From Streptomyces tendae (GTDB taxonomy: Bacteria > Actinomycetota > Actinomycetes > Streptomycetales > Streptomycetaceae): a DNA stretch of 64,000 nt. This document shows, in pieces, positions 52,186 to 60,981 of this stretch (its first letter is position 1; each line of letters begins with the position of its first letter). The translations under genes and the position numbers were made by a program. The stretch is taken from the NCBI RefSeq assembly GCF_008632955.1, contig NZ_CP043959.1, positions 6,758,001 to 6,822,000 on the forward strand, read 5' to 3'. The notes below the pieces were generated by a model that was not told the DNA's origin, made no database searches, and worked only from the letters and a program-made list of their open reading frames with translations.

Positions 52186-53697
52186 ATGCTGGACATCTCC
52201 TCACGAGTACGTGTACATGTGGAGACACTGCCGGCGACGCAGAATGACATGGGGGTTTGCGATGCTTTTGAGCAGTACGTACCGGTCGGAAAGCCGGACG
52301 CCATGAACGCCCCGCACCCTCCGAAAGTGGCCGGAATCGATTCAACGGTTCCCGCCCCGGCACACACTGTCGCGCCCGCCACGAGTACCTCTCCGCCCTC
52401 CGCGGCAAACCCCCAGAACGCCCCGGGTGCGCTGCTCCAGGACCGCCTCGCCGGCTGGGTCTCGGACCTCACGACGCTGCACGAACTCACCGAGCGGCTG
52501 GTGCGCGCCGGCACGCTCGACGAAGCGCTGAAGGAGCTGCTGCGCGCGGGTGCCGCGCTGGTCGGCGCCCGGCGCGGTCTCGTCTCCCTGGAACCCGCCG
52601 ACGGCCGGGGCCAGGCCGCCACGGTGGGGCTCGGCCTCGGCCGCGCGGACCTCGGCCACATCGAGACGGTGCCGCGCGGCTCCCTGCCGTACGGCCGGAT
52701 GCTCGACGGGCTGCCCGGCGGGGACGACGGCGTCGCCGAGCCCGACCTGTTCGCCGAGAAGGGCCTCGACCCCCGGCACCGCGAGGTCGCCGCCCGCCTC
52801 GGCTACGCCGCCAGCTACAGCCTCCCCCTCGCCACCGGGCCCGCCGGACGCCTGGGCGCGGTCGTCTGGCTCTACGACGAACCCGCCGAGCCCGCGGAGC
52901 GGCAGCGCCACCTCGTCGGCCTGTACGTCCGTCAGGCCGCGGAGCACCTCGCCCAACTCCTCGAACTGGAGCACACGCGCGCGTGCATGGCCACGATGAC
53001 CGAGGAGCTGCTGCCCTCCCGCCTGCCCCGGGTGGCCGGCGTGCAGCTGGCCGCGCGGCACCGCACCTGCCCGAGCGGAGGCGGCGACTGGTACGACGCG
53101 CTGCCGCTGCCGGACGCCGCGCTCGGCCTCGCCGTCGGTTCGGTCACCGGTTCCGGCCCCAGCGCGGTCGCCGCGATGGGACGGCTGCGGGCCTCACTGC
53201 GCGCGTACGCCGTGATGGAGGGCGAGGACCCGGTCGCGGTGCTCTCCGACCTGGAGCTGCTGCTGCGGCTGACCGAGCCGGCCCGTTCGGCCACCGCCCT
53301 GTTCGGCTACTGCGAACCGGCGCTGCGCCGGATCACCCTGGCGGGGGCGGGCCACAGTCCGCCGCTGCTGGTCGGCGAGCGTCGCACCGAGTTCGTGGAG
53401 ACGTCCGTCTCGGCGCCCCTCGGCATGCTCGCCTGCTGGGAGGCGCCGAGCGTGGAGGTCCAGGCGGAGGCGGGCGAGACGGTACTGCTGTACACCGACG
53501 GCCTGCTGCACCGCACCGGCGATCCGACCGACCGTGCCTTCGCCCGGCTGCACGCCGCCGCGGCCGGGGTGCCCCGGGCGATTCGCCGCGACCCCGGTGC
53601 CGTCGCCGACCACGTGCTGCGGGCGGTGCTGCCGGAGGGCGCGGACGCCGAGGACTCCTCGGAGGACGTGGTGCTCCTCGCGGCCCGCTTCGACTAA
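52186..53697 (+). CDS. GAF-linked PP2C/SpoIIE-like phosphatase with altered metal site
   Basis: About 503 residues: a disordered first ~90, a GAF domain (~95-265; LTTLHELTERLVRAGTLDEALKELL) and a SpoIIE-like PP2C domain (~280-500). Metal-site motifs are GGGDWYDALPLPD and LLYTDGLLHRTG, but the usual GDVxGHG is GSVTGSG, so one metal-binding Asp is Ser, and the last acidic pair is ED. Activity may be low or altered. ATG 52186 (MLDISSRVRV) follows AGCAGGACA; a later in-frame ATG at 52303 (MNAPHPPKV) is possible. Confidence 0.88.
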   Translation: MLDISSRVRVHVETLPATQNDMGVCDAFEQYVPVGKPDAMNAPHPPKVAGIDSTVPAPAHTVAPATSTSPPSAANPQNAPGALLQDRLAGWVSDLTTLHELTERLVRAGTLDEALKELLRAGAALVGARRGLVSLEPADGRGQAATVGLGLGRADLGHIETVPRGSLPYGRMLDGLPGGDDGVAEPDLFAEKGLDPRHREVAARLGYAASYSLPLATGPAGRLGAVVWLYDEPAEPAERQRHLVGLYVRQAAEHLAQLLELEHTRACMATMTEELLPSRLPRVAGVQLAARHRTCPSGGGDWYDALPLPDAALGLAVGSVTGSGPSAVAAMGRLRASLRAYAVMEGEDPVAVLSDLELLLRLTEPARSATALFGYCEPALRRITLAGAGHSPPLLVGERRTEFVETSVSAPLGMLACWEAPSVEVQAEAGETVLLYTDGLLHRTGDPTDRAFARLHAAAAGVPRAIRRDPGAVADHVLRAVLPEGADAEDSSEDVVLLAARFD

Positions 53698-53821
53698 CCG
53701 GCGCCGCCCCGCGCCCCTCACCGCGCGTGCGCCTGCCGGTAACAGGCCCTTCCCCGGTTCGTCCGTTTCCGCCCGACCGTACGATGGGGGGTGGTCCAGT
53801 GCCGTATCGAGGAGGATGACC

Positions 53822-55279
53822 GTGGCGGAGGAGCTGCCGGAGACCCCGGAGACTGCCGACGAGGAGCCCGTCAAGCAGCGGAAGAACGGCCTGTACCCGG
53901 GCGTGTCCGACGAGCTGGCCGCGAACATGCAGAGCGGCTGGGCCGACACCGAGCTGCATGACCTGGAGCCGATCGCGCAGGCCGCCGAGACGGCCGCCCG
54001 CCGTGCGGCGCTGTCGGTCCGCTTCCCCGGCGAGCGCCTGGTGATCCCCGCGGGCAATCTGAAGACCCGGTCGAACGACACGGAGTACCCCTTCCGCGCG
54101 TCCGTCGAGTACGCGTACCTCACCGGCAACCAGACGGAGGACGGCGTCCTCGTCATGGAGCCGACGGCCGAGGGCCACCAGGAGACGATCTACCTCCTGC
54201 CGCGCTCCAACCGTGAGAACGGCGAGTTCTGGCTGGACGGGCAGGGTGAGCTGTGGGTCGGCCGCCGCCACTCCCTGACCGAGGCCGAAAAGCTGTACGG
54301 CATCCCCGCCTCCGACGTCCGCGAGCTGGCAGGCGCGCTGCGCGAGGCCACCGGCCCGGTCCGCGTGGTGCGCGGTTTCGACGCCGGCATCGAAGCGGCG
54401 CTGGCCGACAAGGTCACCGCCGAGCGCGACGAGGAACTGCGGGTCTTCCTCTCCGAGATGCGGCTCGTCAAGGACGAGTTCGAGGTCGGCGAGCTGCAGA
54501 AGGCCGTCGACTCCACGGTGCGCGGCTTCGAGGACGTGGTGAAGGTCCTCGACAAGGCCGAGGCGACCAGCGAGCGCTACATCGAGGGAACGTTCTTCCT
54601 GCGCGCCCGCGTCGAGGGCAACGACGTCGGCTACGGCTCCATCTGCGCCGCCGGCCCGCACGCCTGCACCCTGCACTGGGTGCGCAACGACGGCCCGGTC
54701 CGCTCCGGCGACCTGCTGCTGCTCGACGCCGGTGTGGAGACGCACACGTACTACACGGCCGACGTCACGCGCACCCTGCCGATCGACGGCCGCTACACCG
54801 AGCTGCAGAAGAAGATCTACGACGCCGTGTACGACGCCCAGGAGGCCGGCATCGCGGCCGTGAAGCCGGGCGCGAAGTACCGCGACTTCCACGACGCCGC
54901 GCAGCGTGTGCTGGCCGAGCGGCTGGTCGAGTGGGGTCTGGTCGAGGGCCCGGTGGAGCGGGTGCTGGAGCTGGGCCTGCAGCGCCGCTGGACGCTGCAC
55001 GGCACCGGGCACATGCTCGGCATGGACGTCCACGACTGCGCCGCCGCGCGGACCGAGACCTACGTCGACGGCACCCTGGAGCCGGGCATGGTCCTCACCG
55101 TGGAGCCGGGCCTGTACTTCCAGGCCGACGACCTGACGGTCCCCGAGGAGTACCGGGGCATCGGCGTGCGCATCGAGGACGACATCCTCGTCACCGAGGA
55201 CGGCAACCGGAACCTGTCCGCGGCGCTGCCCCGCCGTTCGGACGAGGTCGAGGCGTGGATGGCGGGCCTGAAGGGCTGA
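53822..55279 (+). CDS. pepP: Xaa-Pro aminopeptidase (aminopeptidase P)
   Basis: A 485-residue two-metal peptidase of family M24 that removes the first residue when proline is second. Metal ligands are present: LLLLDAGVE, YTADVTRT, GTGHMLGMDVHD, LTVEPGLYF and IRIEDDI-type GVRIEDD. The N-terminal domain (~20-200) is the usual creatinase-like region. GTG 53822 is chosen because AGGAGG ends 6 bp earlier; ATG 53816 overlaps that site. A terminator follows. Confidence 0.96.
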   Translation: MAEELPETPETADEEPVKQRKNGLYPGVSDELAANMQSGWADTELHDLEPIAQAAETAARRAALSVRFPGERLVIPAGNLKTRSNDTEYPFRASVEYAYLTGNQTEDGVLVMEPTAEGHQETIYLLPRSNRENGEFWLDGQGELWVGRRHSLTEAEKLYGIPASDVRELAGALREATGPVRVVRGFDAGIEAALADKVTAERDEELRVFLSEMRLVKDEFEVGELQKAVDSTVRGFEDVVKVLDKAEATSERYIEGTFFLRARVEGNDVGYGSICAAGPHACTLHWVRNDGPVRSGDLLLLDAGVETHTYYTADVTRTLPIDGRYTELQKKIYDAVYDAQEAGIAAVKPGAKYRDFHDAAQRVLAERLVEWGLVEGPVERVLELGLQRRWTLHGTGHMLGMDVHDCAAARTETYVDGTLEPGMVLTVEPGLYFQADDLTVPEEYRGIGVRIEDDILVTEDGNRNLSAALPRRSDEVEAWMAGLKG

Positions 55280-55301
55280 CGCCGACGGCGAGAAACGCGT
55301 C

Positions 55302-55331
55302 AGGGCCCCTCCCGCCAGCGGGAGGGGCCCT
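55302..55331. terminator. Terminator between pepP and the RsbW-like gene
   Basis: Stem AGGGCCCCTCCC / GGGAGGGGCCCT with a 6-nt loop followed by TTCG, between convergent genes and usable by both. Confidence 0.85.
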
Positions 55332-55342
55332 TCGCGTGTTCG

Positions 55343-55807
55343 CTACACGGCCGTCAGCGGCGCGTCCTCACGCCATTTGAGGATCTTGTCGAAGCTCACC
55401 ACGGCACCGCCCCGGCCCGGCTTGTTGCCGATGTGGACGTGGTCGGCCAGCTCCTGGATGAGACAGAGACCCCGGCCGTGCTCCGCCTCGGAGGGTGCGG
55501 GTCTGGCGGGTGGCCGGGTGCGGCCGGCCGTGACGGCGGGGAAGCCGGGTCCCGCGTCGGCGACCTCGATGCGGCACTTCTCGCCGTCCAGGTAGGCGGT
55601 CACCCGGAACGCCTCCGAGATGCCCTCCCGCGCGGTGTCGCCGCCGTGCTCCACGGCGTTCGCGCAGGCCTCGCTGAGGGCGACGGACAGGTCGTAGGAG
55701 ATCTCCGGGTCCACCCCCGCGGTCTCCATGGTGCCGAGCAGCAGGCGCCGGGCGAGCGGCACGCTGGCGGCATCGCGCCGCAGATGGAGTGACCACCAGA
55801 TGCTCAT
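55343..55807 (-). CDS. RsbW-like ATP-binding protein
   Basis: A 154-residue HATPase_c protein. It opens MSIWWSLHLRRDAASVPLARRLL, with N box ALSEACANAVEHGG, G1 VADAGPGFP and HGRGLCLIQELADHV. This is the form typical of anti-sigma factors and serine kinases of the RsbW/SpoIIAB type. Its target is not adjacent; SigF, SigN and the STAS protein in this window are possible partners by type only. Confidence 0.92.
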   Translation of the reverse strand: MSIWWSLHLRRDAASVPLARRLLLGTMETAGVDPEISYDLSVALSEACANAVEHGGDTAREGISEAFRVTAYLDGEKCRIEVADAGPGFPAVTAGRTRPPARPAPSEAEHGRGLCLIQELADHVHIGNKPGRGGAVVSFDKILKWREDAPLTAV

Positions 55808-56027
55808 GCTCCAGCCTCCTGGCTGCGGCTCGACATACCGTTACGTATTGCCCTGTGTGCCCGTCCGTAAGCGCAAAGTTGACGTGACACCGCCCATATG
55901 GCGGGTGTACGGGGGAGCCGATCGGTGTATGTGGGACGCCGCACCGCACAGGTGATCTTACGGTCGTACCTCATCTTGTGGACCTGCCGTACGGCGCCGG
56001 GGGTGCTGGTGCGATGATGAGGCCGCC

Positions 56028-56819
56028 ATGTCTGCCCCCCACCGGCGCACGATGCGCTCCGGACGAGGACTCCGGATTCTGCGGGCCGCGGTGTTCGCCG
56101 CGGTCTGCGTCGTGCTGGCCGGGGCGGGCCACTCGCTCGCCTCCTGCGACACCGTCCCGCTGTGGACGCTGGGCGCGGGATTCCTCGCGGCCGTCGCGGT
56201 CGCCGCGCCGCTCGCCGGACGCACCCGCCCGCTGCCGGTGATCGCGGCGCTGCTGGCCTGCGGGCAGACCGCGCTGCACACGCTCTTCGGGCTCGGACAG
56301 CACGGCGCGCCCTCCGAGGGCTCCGCGTCCTCCGACGCCGCCCTGATCGCCCAGGCCGCGCGTCTGCTGTGCGGGCCTGGCGCGATCAGCCCGGCCGAGG
56401 CCGAGCGGGTCCTCGCCGACGCCCGGATCGCACCGCACGGTCCCGGCGCCCACGCTGCGGACGCCGTTGCGGCGGGACCGGCGGGAGCGCTGCTGCCGTC
56501 GCTGCCGATGCTGCTCGGGCACGTCCTCGCAGCCCTGGCCGCGGGATGGCTGCTGCGCCGGGGTGACCTGGCCCTGCTGCGCCTGGCCGAACTGTCCGCG
56601 CACGGCGTCGCCGAAGGCGCCCTCGTGCGGTCCCTGCGCGCGGCGCTGGCCCTGGTGCGGACCCTGCGCGCCGGGCTCCCCGGCGCGCCCGAGGCGGGTC
56701 CGGTCACCCCGCGCACCGCGCTGCTCGCGCCGCTTCCGCCGCCGTGCGCCGCCCTGCATCACACGGTGATCCGGCGGGGCCCGCCGGCCGCCACCTCCGC
56801 ACTCGCTCTCGCCGCCTGA
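56028..56819 (+). CDS. Multi-helix membrane protein
   Basis: A 263-residue protein with about five membrane helices (AAVFAAVCVVLAGAGHSLASC, LWTLGAGFLAAVAVAAPLAG, LPVIAALLACGQTALHTLFG, and a pair near 165-185). GHSLASC and QTALHTLFGLGQH offer His and Cys residues in or near the membrane, which fits its position ahead of copper genes, but metal binding is not proven. Family not recognised. ATG 56028; the YcnI gene begins 181 bp downstream. Confidence 0.8.
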   Translation: MSAPHRRTMRSGRGLRILRAAVFAAVCVVLAGAGHSLASCDTVPLWTLGAGFLAAVAVAAPLAGRTRPLPVIAALLACGQTALHTLFGLGQHGAPSEGSASSDAALIAQAARLLCGPGAISPAEAERVLADARIAPHGPGAHAADAVAAGPAGALLPSLPMLLGHVLAALAAGWLLRRGDLALLRLAELSAHGVAEGALVRSLRAALALVRTLRAGLPGAPEAGPVTPRTALLAPLPPPCAALHHTVIRRGPPAATSALALAA

Positions 56820-57000
56820 CGCGGGGCGACCCACCGGCCGGGGTTTCCGGGCCGCGGTGAAGGACGTCCCGTGCGGCACGCGCGTGCGCCGGTCTCCCGT
56901 GTGCGCCCGGCCGTCGTCCCGCCGAAGGGGCCGACCGGCCGTCCGCGCCGCGTATCCCTCACCGTCAGTGAAACCTCAACGAAGCGGAGCAACTTCTGCC

Positions 57001-57744
57001 ATGAAGGCTTCCCGTATCGCCGCCGCCGGCGCCGTCGCCGGTGCCGCCGTCCTCGCCGTGTCCACCCCCTGCTTCGCGCACGTCAGCGTGCAGCCCGAGG
57101 GTGAGGCCGCGAAGGGCGGCTACGCGGTCGTCGGCTTCAAGGTCCCCAACGAGCGGGACAACGCCTCGACCACCAAGGTCGAGGTCACCTTCCCCACGGA
57201 CCACCCCCTGGCGTCCGTGATGCCGCAGCCCGTCGACGGCTGGGACATCAAGGTCACCAAGTCGCGCCTGGCCAAGCCGCTCGAGATGCACGGCAAGAAG
57301 ATCGACGAGGCCGTCTCCAAGGTCACCTGGACCGCCAAGGGCGACGGCATCCAGCCGGGCTTCTTCCAGAAGTTCCCGGTGTCCGTGGGCACCCTGCCCG
57401 AGGACACCGACGAGCTCGTCTTCAAGGCCCTGCAGACGTACTCCAACAAGGAGGTCGTCCGCTGGATCGAGGTGCCGCAGGACGGTCAGGAGGAGCCCGA
57501 CAACCCGGCTCCCGTGCTCGCCCTGTCCGCGCCCGCCGAGGACGGTCACGGTCACGGCGCCGCTGCCGACGACAAGGCGTCCGGCGACGCCGAGAAGGCC
57601 TCCGCGCAGACCTCCGCCGCGTCGGACGACGACGGCTCCGGCGGCACCGACACCACCGCCCGCGTCCTGGGCGTCGTCGGCATCGTGGTCGGCGCCGCGG
57701 GCGTCGCCTACGGCGTCCTCGCCGGGCGCCGGCGCACCGCCTGA
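57001..57744 (+). CDS. YcnI family copper-associated protein (DUF1775)
   Basis: A 247-residue exported protein. Signal peptide ends CFAHVSVQPEG; the mature N-terminal His after cleavage is a copper ligand in characterised YcnI proteins. The domain (~27-170) includes GFKVPNERDNASTTKVEVTFP; a His/Asp-rich linker (DGHGHGAAADDK) precedes a C-terminal membrane helix (ARVLGVVGIVVGAAGVAYGVLAG), so it is anchored outside the membrane. First of a copper-gene series, 90 bp before the Sco gene. ATG at 57001. Confidence 0.94.
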   Translation: MKASRIAAAGAVAGAAVLAVSTPCFAHVSVQPEGEAAKGGYAVVGFKVPNERDNASTTKVEVTFPTDHPLASVMPQPVDGWDIKVTKSRLAKPLEMHGKKIDEAVSKVTWTAKGDGIQPGFFQKFPVSVGTLPEDTDELVFKALQTYSNKEVVRWIEVPQDGQEEPDNPAPVLALSAPAEDGHGHGAAADDKASGDAEKASAQTSAASDDDGSGGTDTTARVLGVVGIVVGAAGVAYGVLAGRRRTA

Positions 57745-57834
57745 GTCTCCCCTCTCCACGGCGCGCACCGGAGCCGGCCGCGGACCCGCGGCCTCCCGGT
57801 GCGCGCCGCAGCACCCACCTTTCAGGACCATTCC

Positions 57835-58491
57835 ATGCGCAAGAAGACCTACGCGGCGGCGGCTCTGCTCGCCGTCGCCTCCCTGACCCTCACCGCCTGC
57901 GGCGGCGGTGACGGGGACAGCGGCGACCCGGTCGCCGTGGTCTCCGAGGAGACCGGCGCCCGCCAGGCGGCCACCGTCCTCGACAAGCCCTTCGAGAAGC
58001 CGGACCTCGTCCTCACGGACACGCAGGGCAAGCAGTTCGACCTCCGCAAGGAGACCGCGGGCCGGCCCACGCTGATCTACTTCGGCTACACGCACTGCCC
58101 CGACGTCTGCCCGCTGACGATGAACAACATCGCGGTGGCCAAGAAGCAGCTGCCGAAGGACCAGCAGGACCAGCTGCGGATCGTGTTCGTCACCACCGAC
58201 CCCGAGCGGGACACCCCCGCCGAACTCGGCACGTGGCTCAAGGGCATCGACACCCAGGTCGTCGGCCTGACCGGTGACTTCCCCACCATCCAGGCCGGGG
58301 CCCGCACCCTCGGCATCTCCATCGACCCGCCGCGCAAGGACGACAACGGCAAGACCGTCTCCGACCACGGCACCCAGGTCATCGCCTTCTCCCCGAAGAC
58401 GGACGGCGGTTACGTCCTCTACGGCGAGGACGCCACCGTCGAGGACTACACCAAGGACCTCCCCAAGATCATCAAGGGGGAGAACCCGTGA
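57835..58491 (+). CDS. Sco1/SenC copper chaperone lipoprotein
   Basis: A 218-residue lipoprotein: signal peptide ending LTLTACGGG (lipobox Cys), then a thioredoxin-like domain with the copper-binding TYxGYTHCPDVCPLTM (CPDVC) and the third ligand His in SDHGTQVIAF. Sco delivers copper to the CuA site of cytochrome c oxidase; in S. lividans the homologue also affects copper-dependent development. GTG of the next gene overlaps its stop (GTGA). Confidence 0.96.
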   Translation: MRKKTYAAAALLAVASLTLTACGGGDGDSGDPVAVVSEETGARQAATVLDKPFEKPDLVLTDTQGKQFDLRKETAGRPTLIYFGYTHCPDVCPLTMNNIAVAKKQLPKDQQDQLRIVFVTTDPERDTPAELGTWLKGIDTQVVGLTGDFPTIQAGARTLGISIDPPRKDDNGKTVSDHGTQVIAFSPKTDGGYVLYGEDATVEDYTKDLPKIIKGENP

Positions 58492-58949
58492 GGCACCGCA
58501 AGGCCACCGTGCCGGCCGTGGCCGGGGCGCTGGCACTGGCGCTGGCGCTGACCGGGTGCGGCGGTTCGGACGACGGCACGGCGCGGCTGTCGGTCGCGTC
58601 CGCGTACATGCCGCAGCCGGTCTCCGACCTGGCCGCGGGCTTCCTCACCATCACCAACGAGGGCGAGGCCGCGGACCGGCTGACCTCGGTCAGCAGTGAC
58701 GTCGCCGGCCAGGTCACCGTGCACGAGACCGTCGACGGGTCCATGCGGGAGGTCGAGTCCCTCGACATCCCGGCCCACGGCAGCCTCGTGCTGGAGAGCG
58801 CTGGCAACCATCTGATGTTCGAACAGCTGAAGCGCAAGCCGACGCAAGGTCAGAAGGTGGCCGTCGAGCTGCGCTTCGCCCACTCCGACCCCGTCACGGT
58901 CGAGCTCCCGGTGAAGCCGGCCACCTACCGCCCGACGACCGGACACTGA
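58488..58949 (+). CDS. PCu(A)C-type copper chaperone lipoprotein
   Basis: A 153-residue lipoprotein with lipobox LALTGCGG. The copper-binding set of PCu(A)C proteins, H..M..H.M, is present as VTVHETVDGSMREV and AGNHLMFEQL. In S. lividans the homologue (ECuC) passes copper to Sco. Translation is coupled to sco. The CopC-CopD gene begins 14 bp later. Confidence 0.95.
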   Translation: MRHRKATVPAVAGALALALALTGCGGSDDGTARLSVASAYMPQPVSDLAAGFLTITNEGEAADRLTSVSSDVAGQVTVHETVDGSMREVESLDIPAHGSLVLESAGNHLMFEQLKRKPTQGQKVAVELRFAHSDPVTVELPVKPATYRPTTGH

Positions 58950-58962
58950 GGGAGACACCCCT

Positions 58963-60975
58963 GTGACCCAGACCATCGCCCCCCGCGTGCGGACCCTGGT
59001 GCTGCTGCTCCTGGCCGTCACCGGCGCCCTCCTCGCCGGGGCCGCTCCCGCCTCCGCGCACGCCGCGCTGACCGGCAGCGACCCCGCGCAGGGGGCGGTG
59101 GTCGACACCGCGCCGGCCCAGGTCTCGCTCACCTTCTCGGAACCGATCGCGGTGAGCGACGACTCCGTGCGGGTGCTCGATCCCAAGGGTGAGCGGGTGG
59201 ACAAGGGCGCCCCGGCCAACCCCAGCGGCACCACGTTCAGCGTGCGGCTGCTGAGCGGGCTGCCCGACGGCACGTACACGGTGGCCTACCAGGTGGTGTC
59301 CGCCGACAGCCACCCCGTGGCCGGCGCCTTCACCTTCTCCATCGGGGCGCCCTCGGAGACGACCGTCTCCGTCTCCGCGCAGGGGTCCGACGACGGCCTC
59401 GTGGGCTGGCTGTACGGCTTCGGCCGGTACGTCTCCTACGCGGGCTTCGTCGTCATGGTGGGCGGCGCCGCCTTCGTGCTCGCCTGCTGGGGGCCCGGTG
59501 CCCGGGTGCGGCCGGTCCAGCGTCTGGTGGTCACCGGGTGGCTCGCGCTCACCGCGGCCACGCTGGGGCTGCTGCTGATGCGCGGTTCCTACACGACCTC
59601 CGGCAAGGTCGGCGACATCTTCGACCTGAGCCTGCTCGGCGATGTGCTCCAGACCAAGTCGGGCGCGGCGCTGGTGTCCCGGCTGCTGCTGCTCGCCGCC
59701 GCGGCGCTGTTCGTCGCGGTGCTGTTCGGGGCGTACGCGCGGACGGCGTCCGCCGGCGTCCCGGACGACGACTCCGATCCCGCCCCGGCCTCGGACGGAG
59801 ACTCCGCCCCGGCCGACGGGAAGGAGGACGGCGACGACAAGAACGCGGACAGCGGGGACCTGACCTTCGGACTGGCCGTCGGAGGGACGGTCGTGGCGGC
59901 CGGGCTGGCCGCGAGCTGGGCCATGTCCGAGCACGCCTCCCAGGGGCTCCAACCGGGCGTGGCCATGCCGGTCGACGTGGTGCACCTGCTGGCCGTCGCC
60001 GTCTGGCTGGGCGGGCTCACCGCCCTGCTCGTCGCGCTCTACCGGGCACCGGCCACGTCACCCGTCGGCCGGGACGCGGTCCGGCGGTTCTCCCGCCTCG
60101 CCTTCGGCAGCGTGGTGACGCTGGCCGTCACCGGCGTCTACCAGAGCTGGCGGCAGCTGGGCTCCTGGTCCGCGTTCACCGACACCCGGTACGGGCAGCT
60201 GCTGCTCGCCAAGATCGCGCTCGTGGCGGTGATGGTCGCGGTCGCCTTCATCTCCCGCCGCTGGACGCAGCGGCTGGCCGACGTACGGATACCCGAGGAG
60301 GCCGAGCAGGAGAAGCAGCCTGCCGGTGCCGTACCGGCCGAGGCGTCCGACGCGGAGAAGACCGGCTCCGGCGCGGGGCAGGACGCCGTACGGGCCGCGC
60401 AGCTCGCCCGGCAGCGGGCCGCGACGGAGGCGGCACGGCAGAAGCGGCTGCGGGACGCCGACCCGAACCGCTTCGGGCTGCGCCGTTCCGTCCTCGCTGA
60501 GGCGGGCGTCGCCGTCGTGCTGCTCGCCGTCACCACCGTGCTGACGCAGACCGAGCCGGGCCGCACGGAGCAGGACGCCCGAACGGCCGCGGAGACCTCG
60601 GCCTCCGCCTCCACGGGCACCGGCCAGGGCAGCGGCGCGGTCAGCCTGACCATGCCCTTCGACACCGGCGGCGCCAACGGCAAGGGCGTCGTCTCGATCG
60701 ACCTGGATCCCGCCCGGGTCGGCGACAACGACATACACGTCTACGTCGAGGGGCCGGGCGGCCGGGCCGTCGACGTGCCCGAGGTGAAGATCGCCCTCAC
60801 GCTCACCGCCCAGGACATCGGCCCGCTGCCCGTCGCCCCCGACCACGTCACCACCGGACACTGGTCGGCGAGCGGAGTGCAGATCCCCATGGCGGGCGAC
60901 TGGAAGGTCGAGGTCACCGTACGGACCTCCGACATCGACCAGGTGACCGTCTCCAAGAACGCTCAGATCGGCTGA
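58963..60975 (+). CDS. CopC-CopD fusion copper transport protein
   Basis: A 670-residue protein. After the signal peptide (VLLLLLAVTGALLAGAAPASAHAALTG) the mature N-terminal His and downstream HPVAGAF form a CopC-type Cu(II) site (~25-125). About eight CopD membrane helices follow (~145-430), with conserved HxxxxxxWLGGLTAL (VVHLLAVAVWLGGL). A basic/Ala loop (~440-500), another helix (~510-530) and a C-terminal extracytoplasmic beta domain complete it. It probably brings copper across the membrane. GTG 58963, between PCu(A)C and the peroxidase. Confidence 0.94.
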   Translation: MTQTIAPRVRTLVLLLLAVTGALLAGAAPASAHAALTGSDPAQGAVVDTAPAQVSLTFSEPIAVSDDSVRVLDPKGERVDKGAPANPSGTTFSVRLLSGLPDGTYTVAYQVVSADSHPVAGAFTFSIGAPSETTVSVSAQGSDDGLVGWLYGFGRYVSYAGFVVMVGGAAFVLACWGPGARVRPVQRLVVTGWLALTAATLGLLLMRGSYTTSGKVGDIFDLSLLGDVLQTKSGAALVSRLLLLAAAALFVAVLFGAYARTASAGVPDDDSDPAPASDGDSAPADGKEDGDDKNADSGDLTFGLAVGGTVVAAGLAASWAMSEHASQGLQPGVAMPVDVVHLLAVAVWLGGLTALLVALYRAPATSPVGRDAVRRFSRLAFGSVVTLAVTGVYQSWRQLGSWSAFTDTRYGQLLLAKIALVAVMVAVAFISRRWTQRLADVRIPEEAEQEKQPAGAVPAEASDAEKTGSGAGQDAVRAAQLARQRAATEAARQKRLRDADPNRFGLRRSVLAEAGVAVVLLAVTTVLTQTEPGRTEQDARTAAETSASASTGTGQGSGAVSLTMPFDTGGANGKGVVSIDLDPARVGDNDIHVYVEGPGGRAVDVPEVKIALTLTAQDIGPLPVAPDHVTTGHWSASGVQIPMAGDWKVEVTVRTSDIDQVTVSKNAQIG

Positions 60976-60981
60976 ACCACC

